64,000 bases of DNA from Flavobacterium sp. N502536 (GTDB lineage Bacteria > Bacteroidota > Bacteroidia > Flavobacteriales > Flavobacteriaceae), in assembly GCF_025947345.1 (NCBI RefSeq), contig NZ_CP110011.1, forward strand, positions 1,922,001 to 1,986,000, given 5' to 3'. The translations under genes were made by a program, and so were the position numbers. The notes beneath the pieces were generated by a model. The model ran no database searches and was not told the origin of the DNA. It saw nothing but the letters and a program-made list of their open reading frames with translations. The first letter of the stretch is position 1. Every line of letters starts with the position of its first letter. Positions 9,899 to 17,021 of the stretch are shown one piece after another.

Positions 9899-9937
9899 AA
9901 ACCCGACAGTTTTTTAAAAGCTGTCGGGTTTTTTATT
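9899..9937. terminator. Terminator after mfd (CCCGACAG palindrome, copy 1)
   Basis: Perfect 11-bp stem (AAACCCGACAG at 9899-9909 with its complement at 9921-9931), loop 11 nt, T-run on the plus strand. It sits between two convergent genes and belongs to a palindrome family with further copies at 14217, 58113 and 58217. Confidence 0.85.
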
Positions 9938-9955
9938 TTTTGTAATTTAGAATAT

Positions 9956-10612
9956 TTAGTTTTTCAGGTCCTTGATTACTTTAAAAGCAACATCAACCTG
10001 ATCTTCTCCAACTAAAATGGTAAATTCATTTGAAGTCGAAATAACCTCATTGATGATAATTCCTTCCCATGCCAGACGCTGGAAAATGAAATAATAAATT
10101 CCGGGAACGACGATGTTTTCTTTTGGTAATTTTACCGTTATGGAGGCTAAATTATCTAATTTCTGAATTAGTTTTTCGCGCATAAAGTGTTTTTCAACCA
10201 AATGATTTACACTGCTGCTTACCACAATATTGGTTTCGTTTACCCCACGCGATGAGGTGTAAAAGATATCAGATAAAGCATTAATATCAGAAATTAAATC
10301 AGCCTGTTTGTTCAAAACAGTCTCCGAAGCGGCAAAAGTATAATCGGTCAGTTCAGATCGAACCGTGATTTCGCCAATATTCTTGATTACTTTATTGATT
10401 TTATGATTCAATTTAAAATCCAGTTCTTCTGTGAGCCGTTTCAATGACATTACAACAGCGCCTTGTTTTACTTCCTTACCAAATTCACTTTCTAATTCGG
10501 TCATAATGTTCCGCGAAAGAGACGTAAGGTTGATGATTCCAAGCGATAATGCATTTAATAAAAAGGGTTTTGTTTTAATGTAATTTTCGACGATTGAAGA
10601 AACGGTTTTCAT
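9956..10612 (-). CDS. ACT-domain protein resembling the regulatory part of aspartokinase
   Basis: 218 residues. The C-terminal third (about 165-215, IVVPGIYYFIFQRLAWEGI, then a TSNEFTILV segment) has the look of an aspartokinase ACT domain. No amino-acid-kinase catalytic domain is present. The N-terminal half is helical, and its first 40 residues could form a small winged-helix-like fold, which is a weak inference. It may be a stand-alone amino-acid sensor. Automated annotation may label such proteins aspartate kinase, which the missing kinase domain contradicts. It lies convergent to mfd, with the YraN gene 119 bases upstream on the same strand. Confidence 0.7.
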   Translation of the reverse strand: MKTVSSIVENYIKTKPFLLNALSLGIINLTSLSRNIMTELESEFGKEVKQGAVVMSLKRLTEELDFKLNHKINKVIKNIGEITVRSELTDYTFAASETVLNKQADLISDINALSDIFYTSSRGVNETNIVVSSSVNHLVEKHFMREKLIQKLDNLASITVKLPKENIVVPGIYYFIFQRLAWEGIIINEVISTSNEFTILVGEDQVDVAFKVIKDLKN

Positions 10613-10731
10613 AGTTTTTTTCTTTTTTTTGTAACTTAATTGGGTTGGTGTAGTTAAATTGTAGTGTTATAAAACTTTGCGAATATAAATAAAAGAACAA
10701 TTTGTTACAAATATAACATTGTAAAATTATG

Positions 10732-11091
10732 TTAAAAATGGAAAAAAGCGTCTGTAATGTGTTCAATTGCAAATGATTCCTTTTTTTTGTGTATTGCAAT
10801 GATGTCAAATCGCACCTCAAAATCCATTTCCCTATAGTTTATGTAGGCATTTACTGCTTTTACCAGCAGCTGAATTTTTTTTGGTTTCACAAAATCCTGT
10901 GGCAAACCAAAATCCAGACTTGATCTTGTCTTTACTTCAATGACCGCTAAAATGGATTCTTTTTGGGCGATAATATCAATTTCGGCCTTTTGAAAAGTCC
11001 AGTTCCGATCGAGGATTTGGTATCCGTTTTGCTCCAGATATTCGACAGCGAGGTCTTCTCCTTTTTTTCCAAGTTCATTGTGCTCAGCCAT
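10732..11091 (-). CDS. YraN/UPF0102 family nuclease-fold protein
   Basis: 119 residues, the usual size for this family. Visible family features are the N-terminal GKKGEDLAVEYLEQNGY, then AEIDII and VIEVKTR. The last two carry the acidic and lysine residues of a restriction-endonuclease-like (Holliday-resolvase-like) active site (E..D...EVK). The biological role of the family is not settled; nucleic-acid processing is the usual proposal. It sits between the ACT-domain gene and the LD-carboxypeptidase, all on the minus strand, without obvious functional linkage. Confidence 0.9.
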   Translation of the reverse strand: MAEHNELGKKGEDLAVEYLEQNGYQILDRNWTFQKAEIDIIAQKESILAVIEVKTRSSLDFGLPQDFVKPKKIQLLVKAVNAYINYREMDFEVRFDIIAIHKKKESFAIEHITDAFFHF

Positions 11092-11152
11092 TTTTTTTAA
11101 TTGTGAGTTATACTATTTTTAGGGAGTAAAGGGCAATTGGCATGTAAAAACG

Positions 11153-11190
11153 CGAAGTCGCAAAGAATAGAATAAAACTTTGCGACTTCG
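11153..11190 (-). terminator. Hairpin after the LD-carboxypeptidase gene
   Basis: Perfect 13-bp inverted repeat (CGAAGTCGCAAAG at 11153-11165, complement 11178-11190), loop 12 nt, followed on the minus strand by CGCG and then five T. It could be a terminator. Its GC content stands out from the flanks, so it may also be a dispersed palindromic repeat. Confidence 0.6.
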
Positions 11191-11256
11191 TGTCTTTATA
11201 ATATTATGATAGGTGGTATTTAGAATTCTCTAGAGAAAAAGAATTCTCAGATACTA

Positions 11257-12261
11257 TTATTTTTGAAAAGTAACCGTACTTCCTGTTTCCTTTACATCAA
11301 TTGAAATAGTACTTCCCATAATTAAGGCCCTGTTATCCTGAATATGTCCGGCCGGAAAATTGAAAATTACCGGAATATTGTATTTTTTGGTAACATCATC
11401 TACAATTTCCACAGCATTTTTACCCCAGGGAACTTCGTTGTCCTTCATTTTGGTCATACCTCCAACAAGAATTCCTTTTAGGTTTTCGATGCATCCATTA
11501 CGCCTTAAATTCATCATCATACGATCGATATGATAAAGGTATTCGTCTAAATCTTCGATAAATAAAATTTTATCCTTACAGTCAATTGCCGAGGGAGAAC
11601 CTAACAAACTGTACAGGATCGATAAATTTCCGCCTACTAATTCACCGGTTGCAGTTCCAAATCGGTTCATCTTATCCGGACCAATCGCATAAGAAATCGG
11701 CTCACCAAATAAGGCAGATTTCATTGAACTAACCGCTGCGGGAGTAGCTCGTGGTACCGTTACAGGCATTATACCGTGAATGGACTGATAGCCCATCGTA
11801 TTCAAATGATTGTGTAAAACCGTAACATCGCTAAAGCCAACAATCCATTTCGGATGTTGTTTGAATTTGGTAAAATCGAGTAAGTCGATCATTCGTACAG
11901 TGCCATAACCTCCGCGAACACACCAGATCGCTTTGATGTTTGGATTGTCTAACTGCTTTTGAAAATCGGCAGCACGCTGTTCGTCAGTACCGGCCAGTTG
12001 ATTAAAATCCAAACCAATCGTACTTCCAACAACCGCTTCAAGTCCCCAGCTGTGCAATAAATCTATAGTAGGTTTTAAGTTATCGTCTATATTTTTTCTG
12101 GCTGTTGCTAAAAGGGCTACAGTATCTCCTTTTTGTAAATAAGGTGGTGTTATCATATTTTGTTGTGATTGACAGTGTATGGATTGTAAAGCAAAAATAA
12201 GAAATACGAGTTTATAAAAAGAAAAGTAGTTTCTGAAGTATTGGTGTAGGCTCGCTTTCAT
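11257..12261 (-). CDS. LD-carboxypeptidase (peptidase family S66)
   Basis: 334 residues. The family cleaves the bond between the L- and D-amino acids of murein tetrapeptides during peptidoglycan recycling, or hydrolyses related peptides. Seen here are the conserved AIWCVRGGYGTVRMIDLLDF, the nucleophile region GFSDVT (Ser), EDLDEYLYHIDRMM (Glu) and FPAGHI (His), which supply the Ser-Glu-His triad of S66 enzymes. A hydrophobic N-terminus (residues about 14-30) suggests export. A cysteine at about residue 30 (IHC) is not a good lipobox. A TATATTTG element on the minus strand at 12295-12302 lies about 34 bases upstream of the ATG and may be its -7 box. Confidence 0.88.
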   Translation of the reverse strand: MKASLHQYFRNYFSFYKLVFLIFALQSIHCQSQQNMITPPYLQKGDTVALLATARKNIDDNLKPTIDLLHSWGLEAVVGSTIGLDFNQLAGTDEQRAADFQKQLDNPNIKAIWCVRGGYGTVRMIDLLDFTKFKQHPKWIVGFSDVTVLHNHLNTMGYQSIHGIMPVTVPRATPAAVSSMKSALFGEPISYAIGPDKMNRFGTATGELVGGNLSILYSLLGSPSAIDCKDKILFIEDLDEYLYHIDRMMMNLRRNGCIENLKGILVGGMTKMKDNEVPWGKNAVEIVDDVTKKYNIPVIFNFPAGHIQDNRALIMGSTISIDVKETGSTVTFQK

Positions 12262-12385
12262 ATTTTTTCTGCAGTTTCATTCGTAAAGATAGAACAAATA
12301 TAAAGATTTTAAAAAATAAAATAATTAGAAAATTCCTACAAATAAAGTTAATTGTTTAAATTGAACCTTTTAAGGATCTAAGTTT

Positions 12386-13483
12386 ATGAAGGTAATTTCT
12401 GTTCAGCTTTGTTGTATCGTTTTTCTGTCTCTGACCATCTTGCAGGCACAGCCCAAAAAGTATTCGATCCATACGGTTGCCTTCTACAACTTTGAAAATC
12501 TTTTCGACACGACAGATGATGTCAATACCAACGATGATGAATGGACACCCAAGGGGGCGCAGCATTGGACTATAGAAAAGTACAAACAGAAATTAAAAAA
12601 CCTGTCCAGAGTTTTGTCTGAAATTGGAATGCCTGACAACTCCAATGCTCCGGTATTAATTGGAGGCGCGGAAATTGAAAATCGCGCCGTTCTGGAAGAT
12701 TTGATTAAACAGCCTAAGTTACTCCCTTTTGATTATGGTATCATTCATTTTGATTCACCAGACAAACGAGGGATTGATGTCGCTTTGCTGTATCAGAGAA
12801 AATATTTTAAACCTACCGCGTATTCTAACATTCCATTACGGATCTATCATAATAAGGTCACGCCTAAAGAAGAGGAGTCACAGCAGGACGATGATATTGA
12901 AATCAAAATGGCCGACAACCATCGTGTCTTTACCAGAGATCAGCTTTTAATTACTGGATTTTTGGAAGGAGAAGAACTTCATGTTATTGTCAATCATTGG
13001 CCGTCCAGATCGGGAGGTGAAAAGGCAAGCAGTATTTTTCGGGAAGCTGCCGGAAATTTAAACCGAAGAATCATCGATTCGCTGCAAAAAATAAACCCCT
13101 CTGCGAAAGTGATCACGATGGGGGATCTGAATGATAGCCCTGCTAATAAAAGTGTAAAAACAGTTCTGGGAGCAAAAGCTAAGAAGTCAGAAGTGGGAGA
13201 ATTTGGTGTTTTTAATCCGTTTGCAGCAATGCTTGATAAAGGTTTAGGAACCATTGCATTTCGCGATTCCTGGGACATTTTTGATCAAATTATCATCACA
13301 GAATCACTTTTAAAAGCTGATTTTTCGACCTTCAACTTTTGGAAAGCGGGGATTTTCAATAAGCCCTTTCTGGTTCAGCGTTCAGGACAGTACAAAGGAT
13401 ATCCGTTACGGCATAGTTTAACAGAAGTTGGATTCAGCGATCATTTTCCGGTTTACATCTATTTGATCAGAGAGGCGAAATAA
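12386..13483 (+). CDS. Endonuclease/exonuclease/phosphatase-fold protein, exported
   Basis: 365 residues with a signal peptide (cleavage near LQAQ). The DNase-I-like metallohydrolase fold is shown by FYNFENLFDT at the N-terminus, IGGAEIENRAVLEDL (metal-binding Glu), VNHWPSRSGG (catalytic His), MGDLNDSP (Asp-x-Asn) and the C-terminal SDHFPV (Asp-His). Members degrade nucleic acids or hydrolyse phosphodiesters. Export suggests scavenging of extracellular nucleic acid or phosphate, which is inferred. It is followed by a large repeat hairpin (13488-13572). Confidence 0.87.
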   Translation: MKVISVQLCCIVFLSLTILQAQPKKYSIHTVAFYNFENLFDTTDDVNTNDDEWTPKGAQHWTIEKYKQKLKNLSRVLSEIGMPDNSNAPVLIGGAEIENRAVLEDLIKQPKLLPFDYGIIHFDSPDKRGIDVALLYQRKYFKPTAYSNIPLRIYHNKVTPKEEESQQDDDIEIKMADNHRVFTRDQLLITGFLEGEELHVIVNHWPSRSGGEKASSIFREAAGNLNRRIIDSLQKINPSAKVITMGDLNDSPANKSVKTVLGAKAKKSEVGEFGVFNPFAAMLDKGLGTIAFRDSWDIFDQIIITESLLKADFSTFNFWKAGIFNKPFLVQRSGQYKGYPLRHSLTEVGFSDHFPVYIYLIREAK

Positions 13484-13487
13484 GTCA

Positions 13488-13572
13488 CAGTCGCAGTTCT
13501 CAGTCTCAGTTGATCGCTGTAAACTGTAAACTGTAAACTGTAAACTGAGACTGCGACTGAGAACTGCGACTG
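13488..13572. repeat. Hairpin repeat element built from CTGTAAA and CTGCGACT words
   Basis: The left arm at 13488-13511 (24 nt) is complementary to 13543-13572 except for a 6-nt CTGCGA insertion in the right arm. The 31-nt loop contains four tandem CTGTAAA heptamers (13517-13544, the last reaching into the right arm). Further CTGCGACT words continue to about 13608. It starts four bases after the stop codon at 13483, so it may end or protect that transcript. Confidence 0.8.
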
Positions 13573-13657
13573 CGACTGCCAACTGCGACTAAAAACAAAC
13601 GCTGCGACTGAAAACTTTTCCTTAACTTAGCTACTTAGAAACTTACTACCTTTAAAA

Positions 13658-14197
13658 ATGGCAATAGCAAAACCTTTCAATCTTACGAAGTGGATCGATG
13701 AGAACCGTCATTTACTAAAACCGCCTGTTGGAAATAAAAATTTATACATTGATTCCGGTGATTATATAGTGATGATCGTTGCGGGTCCAAATGCCCGAAA
13801 AGATTACCATTACAACGAAACCGAAGAGCTTTTTTATCAGTTGGAAGGCAGCATAAAAGTCATCATTCAGGAAGATGGAGAGCGAAAGGAAATGGAATTA
13901 CATGCGGGTGATATGTATCTTCATCCAGCTAAAATTCCGCATTCGCCCGTTCGTTCAGAAGGTTCAATTGGATTGGTTATCGAACGCAAACGTGCAGGGT
14001 TAGGTTATACTGACGGATTGCTTTGGCACTGTGACAATTGCAATCACAAACTCTATGAAGTGTTTTTTGAATTGCATAATATAGAAAAAGATTTTCTGCC
14101 GCACTTCGAACATTTTTATAATTCGGTAGCACTAAGAACCTGCGATAATTGCGGAACCGTAATGGAATCTGATCCCCGCTTTGTTGCGAAGAAATAA
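13658..14197 (+). CDS. nbaC: 3-hydroxyanthranilate 3,4-dioxygenase
   Basis: 179 residues, a cupin enzyme that opens the ring of 3-hydroxyanthranilate in the kynurenine route of tryptophan breakdown and quinolinate formation. The iron ligands His51, Glu57 and His95 are present, with substrate-binding Arg47 and Arg99. The second, rubredoxin-like metal site Cys125, Cys128, Cys162 and Cys165 is also complete (CDNCN and CDNCG). These positions coincide with those of characterised bacterial enzymes. No other kynurenine-pathway gene is adjacent. An ALDH7-type dehydrogenase lies 1.2 kb downstream but is probably for another pathway. Confidence 0.95.
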   Translation: MAIAKPFNLTKWIDENRHLLKPPVGNKNLYIDSGDYIVMIVAGPNARKDYHYNETEELFYQLEGSIKVIIQEDGERKEMELHAGDMYLHPAKIPHSPVRSEGSIGLVIERKRAGLGYTDGLLWHCDNCNHKLYEVFFELHNIEKDFLPHFEHFYNSVALRTCDNCGTVMESDPRFVAKK

Positions 14198-14216
14198 GGA
14201 TATAATTATAATTATC

Positions 14217-14249
14217 AAACCCGATAGGTTTTTAAAACCTGTCGGGTTT
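14217..14249. terminator. Bidirectional terminator (CCCGACAG palindrome, copy 2)
   Basis: 16-nt arms (14217-14232 and 14234-14249) with one G-T type mismatch, between convergent genes. The core matches the palindromes at 9899 and 58113. Confidence 0.8.
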
Positions 14250-14260
14250 AAATTTAAATG

Positions 14261-15220
14261 TTACAGTTCAAAACTCTTGCCCTGTTCAGGATAAATAAGT
14301 TTTAGCCCCAGATCATTTTGTTTTTGCAGCTGTTCTTTAAGTTTCACAATATTTTTAGTGGGCGGTTTCAGGTGCGTAACGATAATACTGAAACCTTTCA
14401 AAGTATCTTTTCCCGACAAATCCTGTAAGGTATGAAGTTCTTTCATCAGATAGTTTGGTGTCAGATGTCCGAATAAAAACTGATCCGGTTGCTCATTTGG
14501 GAATGAAACTTCAATAAAAATACCTTTAAGTTGTTTGCTTTTAACCAAAGGTGCAACTGCGGTCCAGAGCGACTTTAACTTGTCGCTTTTCTCTACAGCA
14601 TCCGGTCCGGTATCACCCAGGTAAAGCACATACGATTCGCCACTTTTAATCAGGAAAGCAGTGCTCTCAAACGGATTCACATGACTTAATGGAAATGCTT
14701 TTACCGTCATCGTGGTATTGGTAATCGGAATTTCTTCTCCGATATTTAAAGTCTGAAAATGGTACTTTTTTAACGGAGTTCCGGGACCTTTATCTCCAAA
14801 ATTGGCCCAGGTTTGATCGTTGAAATAATGGTTTTCCATCATTTCCATACATTTTTCAGTGGCATAAACTGTCTTCGAAGAATCTGCCGGAGAGTTTATG
14901 ATTAAACCCGAAACATGGTCTAAATGAGCATGCGATATAAAATAACCTTTAATGTATTTTCGTAAAACTTCGCTGGTTGAAACTTTAAACACTTTATTTT
15001 CAATTGCTTTTTCAATTCCGGCGTTTACCGTTCCGGCATCTAAACAGATAAAATCATGCGTATTGGCAGGTGCAACTAAATAGGCTGAAAGATTCTTCTC
15101 GTCTATTCCTCCTTTTATCCCTAAAGGAACGACCTGAAAGGATTTTTTTTGCTCTTTTTGAGAAAAAGCAGGAACTGAAATTAGGACGAAACAAACTAAA
15201 AACCGACTGAAAATGGACAT
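14261..15220 (-). CDS. cpdP: Secreted class II 3',5'-cyclic-nucleotide phosphodiesterase (metallo-beta-lactamase fold)
   Basis: 319 residues with a signal peptide (MSIFSRFLVCFVLISVPAFS), so it is probably periplasmic. The segment HAHLDHVSGLIINSP matches the class II phosphodiesterase signature HxHLDHxxGLxxxSP residue by residue. The family includes fungal PDE1 and the Vibrio periplasmic enzyme CpdP, and hydrolyses cAMP or cGMP. Other metal-site residues are visible in LSHVNP and LYLGDTG and in a C-terminal VTHLKP. Cyclic-nucleotide signalling is little known in flavobacteria, so a role in scavenging extracellular cAMP as a phosphate and purine source is more likely than signalling. That is an inference. 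It is convergent with the dioxygenase gene. Confidence 0.85.
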   Translation of the reverse strand: MSIFSRFLVCFVLISVPAFSQKEQKKSFQVVPLGIKGGIDEKNLSAYLVAPANTHDFICLDAGTVNAGIEKAIENKVFKVSTSEVLRKYIKGYFISHAHLDHVSGLIINSPADSSKTVYATEKCMEMMENHYFNDQTWANFGDKGPGTPLKKYHFQTLNIGEEIPITNTTMTVKAFPLSHVNPFESTAFLIKSGESYVLYLGDTGPDAVEKSDKLKSLWTAVAPLVKSKQLKGIFIEVSFPNEQPDQFLFGHLTPNYLMKELHTLQDLSGKDTLKGFSIIVTHLKPPTKNIVKLKEQLQKQNDLGLKLIYPEQGKSFEL

Positions 15221-15401
15221 ATTTGAGTACTTTTATTTCCGCAAATTTCATCAATTAAGACGAATAAATCATGCTATCGCGCTGTAATTCATTTTAATTA
15301 AATCTAAATTTACCTGATTTTAACAACTTAGTTCGATTAAATTTCAGCTTGAAATAATATCTTTACATAAAAATATAACAATTTTAACAAAAAAAGTTAC
15401 A

Positions 15402-16955
15402 ATGACAACAATAGCATCACAGTTTGGAATGAATGAGGCTCTGGAAAAATTGGGCATCAAAGCGATCAACGAAGGAACATCGACAGGTTTACAAAACTTT
15501 TCTTCGGGAGAAGTTTTAGAGAGCTTTTCACCGGTTGATGGAAAACTAATAGGATCGGTAAAAATGTCGACGCCTCAGGATTATGAAAAAGTAATGCAGG
15601 CGGCTACAGAAGCGTTTAAAACTTTTCGTTTAATTCCGGCACCGCAACGTGGAGAAATTGTACGTCAGTTTGGACAAAAGCTGCGTGAAAATAAAGAAGC
15701 ACTTGGTAAATTGGTTTCTTATGAAATGGGGAAATCATTGCAGGAGGGTTATGGTGAAGTGCAGGAAATGATTGACATCTGCGATTTTGCAGTTGGTTTG
15801 TCACGTCAGCTTCACGGTTTAACCATGCATTCTGAAAGACCAGGACATCGTATGTACGAGCAATACCATTCGTTGGGAGTGGTAGGGATTATTTCGGCAT
15901 TTAACTTTCCGGTAGCAGTCTGGTCGTGGAATACGGCTTTGGCATGGATTTCAGGTGATGTTTGTGTTTGGAAACCTTCTGAAAAAACACCTCTTTGTGG
16001 AATTGCCTGTCAGAATATTATCGCTCAGGTGATTAAAGAGAATAATTTACCGGAAGGGATCTCTTGTTTGATCAACGGCGATTATAAAATAGGAGAATTA
16101 ATGACAGCGGATACCAGAATCCCGTTAGTTTCGGCTACAGGTTCAACCCGAATGGGGAAAATTGTAGCACAGGCGGTTGCAGGACGTTTAGGGAAATCAT
16201 TGTTAGAATTAGGAGGAAACAATGCTATTATTGTGACTCCGGATGCCGATATTAAAATGACGGTTATTGGTGCTGTTTTTGGAGCTGTTGGTACAGCAGG
16301 ACAACGTTGTACTTCAACACGCCGACTAATTATTCACGAAAGTATTTATGATAAAGTAAAAGACGCTTTGGTTGCGGCTTACAAACAATTAAGAATTGGA
16401 AACCCATTGGATGAAAACAATCATGTGGGGCCGCTTATTGATACGCACGCGGTGGAGCAGTATGCTAAAGCTTTAAATAAAGTAGTTGCCGAAGGAGGAA
16501 AAATTCTGGTGGAAGGCGGAGTGCTTTCAGGTGAAGGTTATGAAAGCGGTTGTTATGTAAAACCTGCGATTGCAGAAGCACAAAATTCATTTGAAATTGT
16601 ACAGCACGAAACATTTGCTCCGGTCTTGTATCTGATTAAATATTCAGGAGAAGTGGAGAATGCTATTGATTTTCAAAATGGAGTTGCACAAGGATTGTCA
16701 TCTGCTATTATGACCAATAATCTTCGTGAAGCCGAAAGATTTTTATCTGTAGTGGGTTCTGATTGCGGAATTGCGAATGTAAACATTGGTACTTCAGGTG
16801 CTGAAATTGGAGGTGCTTTTGGTGGAGAAAAAGAAACCGGTGGTGGACGTGAATCAGGATCTGATGCCTGGAAAATTTACATGCGCCGTCAGACCAATAC
16901 AATCAATTATACGACAAGTTTGCCATTGGCACAAGGAATTAAATTTGATTTGTAA
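15402..16955 (+). CDS. ALDH7-family aldehyde dehydrogenase (aminoadipate semialdehyde type)
   Basis: 517 residues. The sequence follows the ALDH7 (antiquitin) pattern: SAFNFPVAVWSWN, WKPSEKTPL, catalytic Glu269 in LELGGNN and nucleophile Cys303 in GTAGQRCTSTRR. It ends with GGEKETGGGRESGSDAWK. Members oxidise alpha-aminoadipate semialdehyde (piperideine-6-carboxylate) in lysine catabolism. The motif GQRCTSTRR argues against the aminomuconate-semialdehyde dehydrogenase that could be expected near the 3-hydroxyanthranilate dioxygenase gene. It is monocistronic, with a terminator at 16986. The upstream region has a near-consensus -7 (TATCTTTA) close to 15358. Confidence 0.88.
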   Translation: MTTIASQFGMNEALEKLGIKAINEGTSTGLQNFSSGEVLESFSPVDGKLIGSVKMSTPQDYEKVMQAATEAFKTFRLIPAPQRGEIVRQFGQKLRENKEALGKLVSYEMGKSLQEGYGEVQEMIDICDFAVGLSRQLHGLTMHSERPGHRMYEQYHSLGVVGIISAFNFPVAVWSWNTALAWISGDVCVWKPSEKTPLCGIACQNIIAQVIKENNLPEGISCLINGDYKIGELMTADTRIPLVSATGSTRMGKIVAQAVAGRLGKSLLELGGNNAIIVTPDADIKMTVIGAVFGAVGTAGQRCTSTRRLIIHESIYDKVKDALVAAYKQLRIGNPLDENNHVGPLIDTHAVEQYAKALNKVVAEGGKILVEGGVLSGEGYESGCYVKPAIAEAQNSFEIVQHETFAPVLYLIKYSGEVENAIDFQNGVAQGLSSAIMTNNLREAERFLSVVGSDCGIANVNIGTSGAEIGGAFGGEKETGGGRESGSDAWKIYMRRQTNTINYTTSLPLAQGIKFDL

Positions 16956-16985
16956 TAGTTGTTTCCTGTAAAATGATAAAATGTA

Positions 16986-17016
16986 AAAGGCTTCCAATTG
17001 GGAAGCCTTTTGTTTT
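16986..17016. terminator. Bidirectional terminator between ALDH and pectate lyase
   Basis: Perfect 10-bp stem (AAAGGCTTCC at 16986-16995, complement 17001-17010) with a 5-nt loop and T-rich sequence on both sides. Confidence 0.85.
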
Positions 17017-17021
17017 TGGTG

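Noticed and set aside
13517..13544. Tandem CTGTAAA repeats considered as a CRISPR array
   Set aside because: Units are 7 nt with no spacers, and no cas genes are present in the window.
15402..16955. Aldehyde dehydrogenase considered as the aminomuconate-semialdehyde enzyme of the kynurenine pathway
   Set aside because: Active-site wording (GQRCTSTRR) and overall pattern are those of ALDH7, not of the ALDH8-like aminomuconate enzyme.
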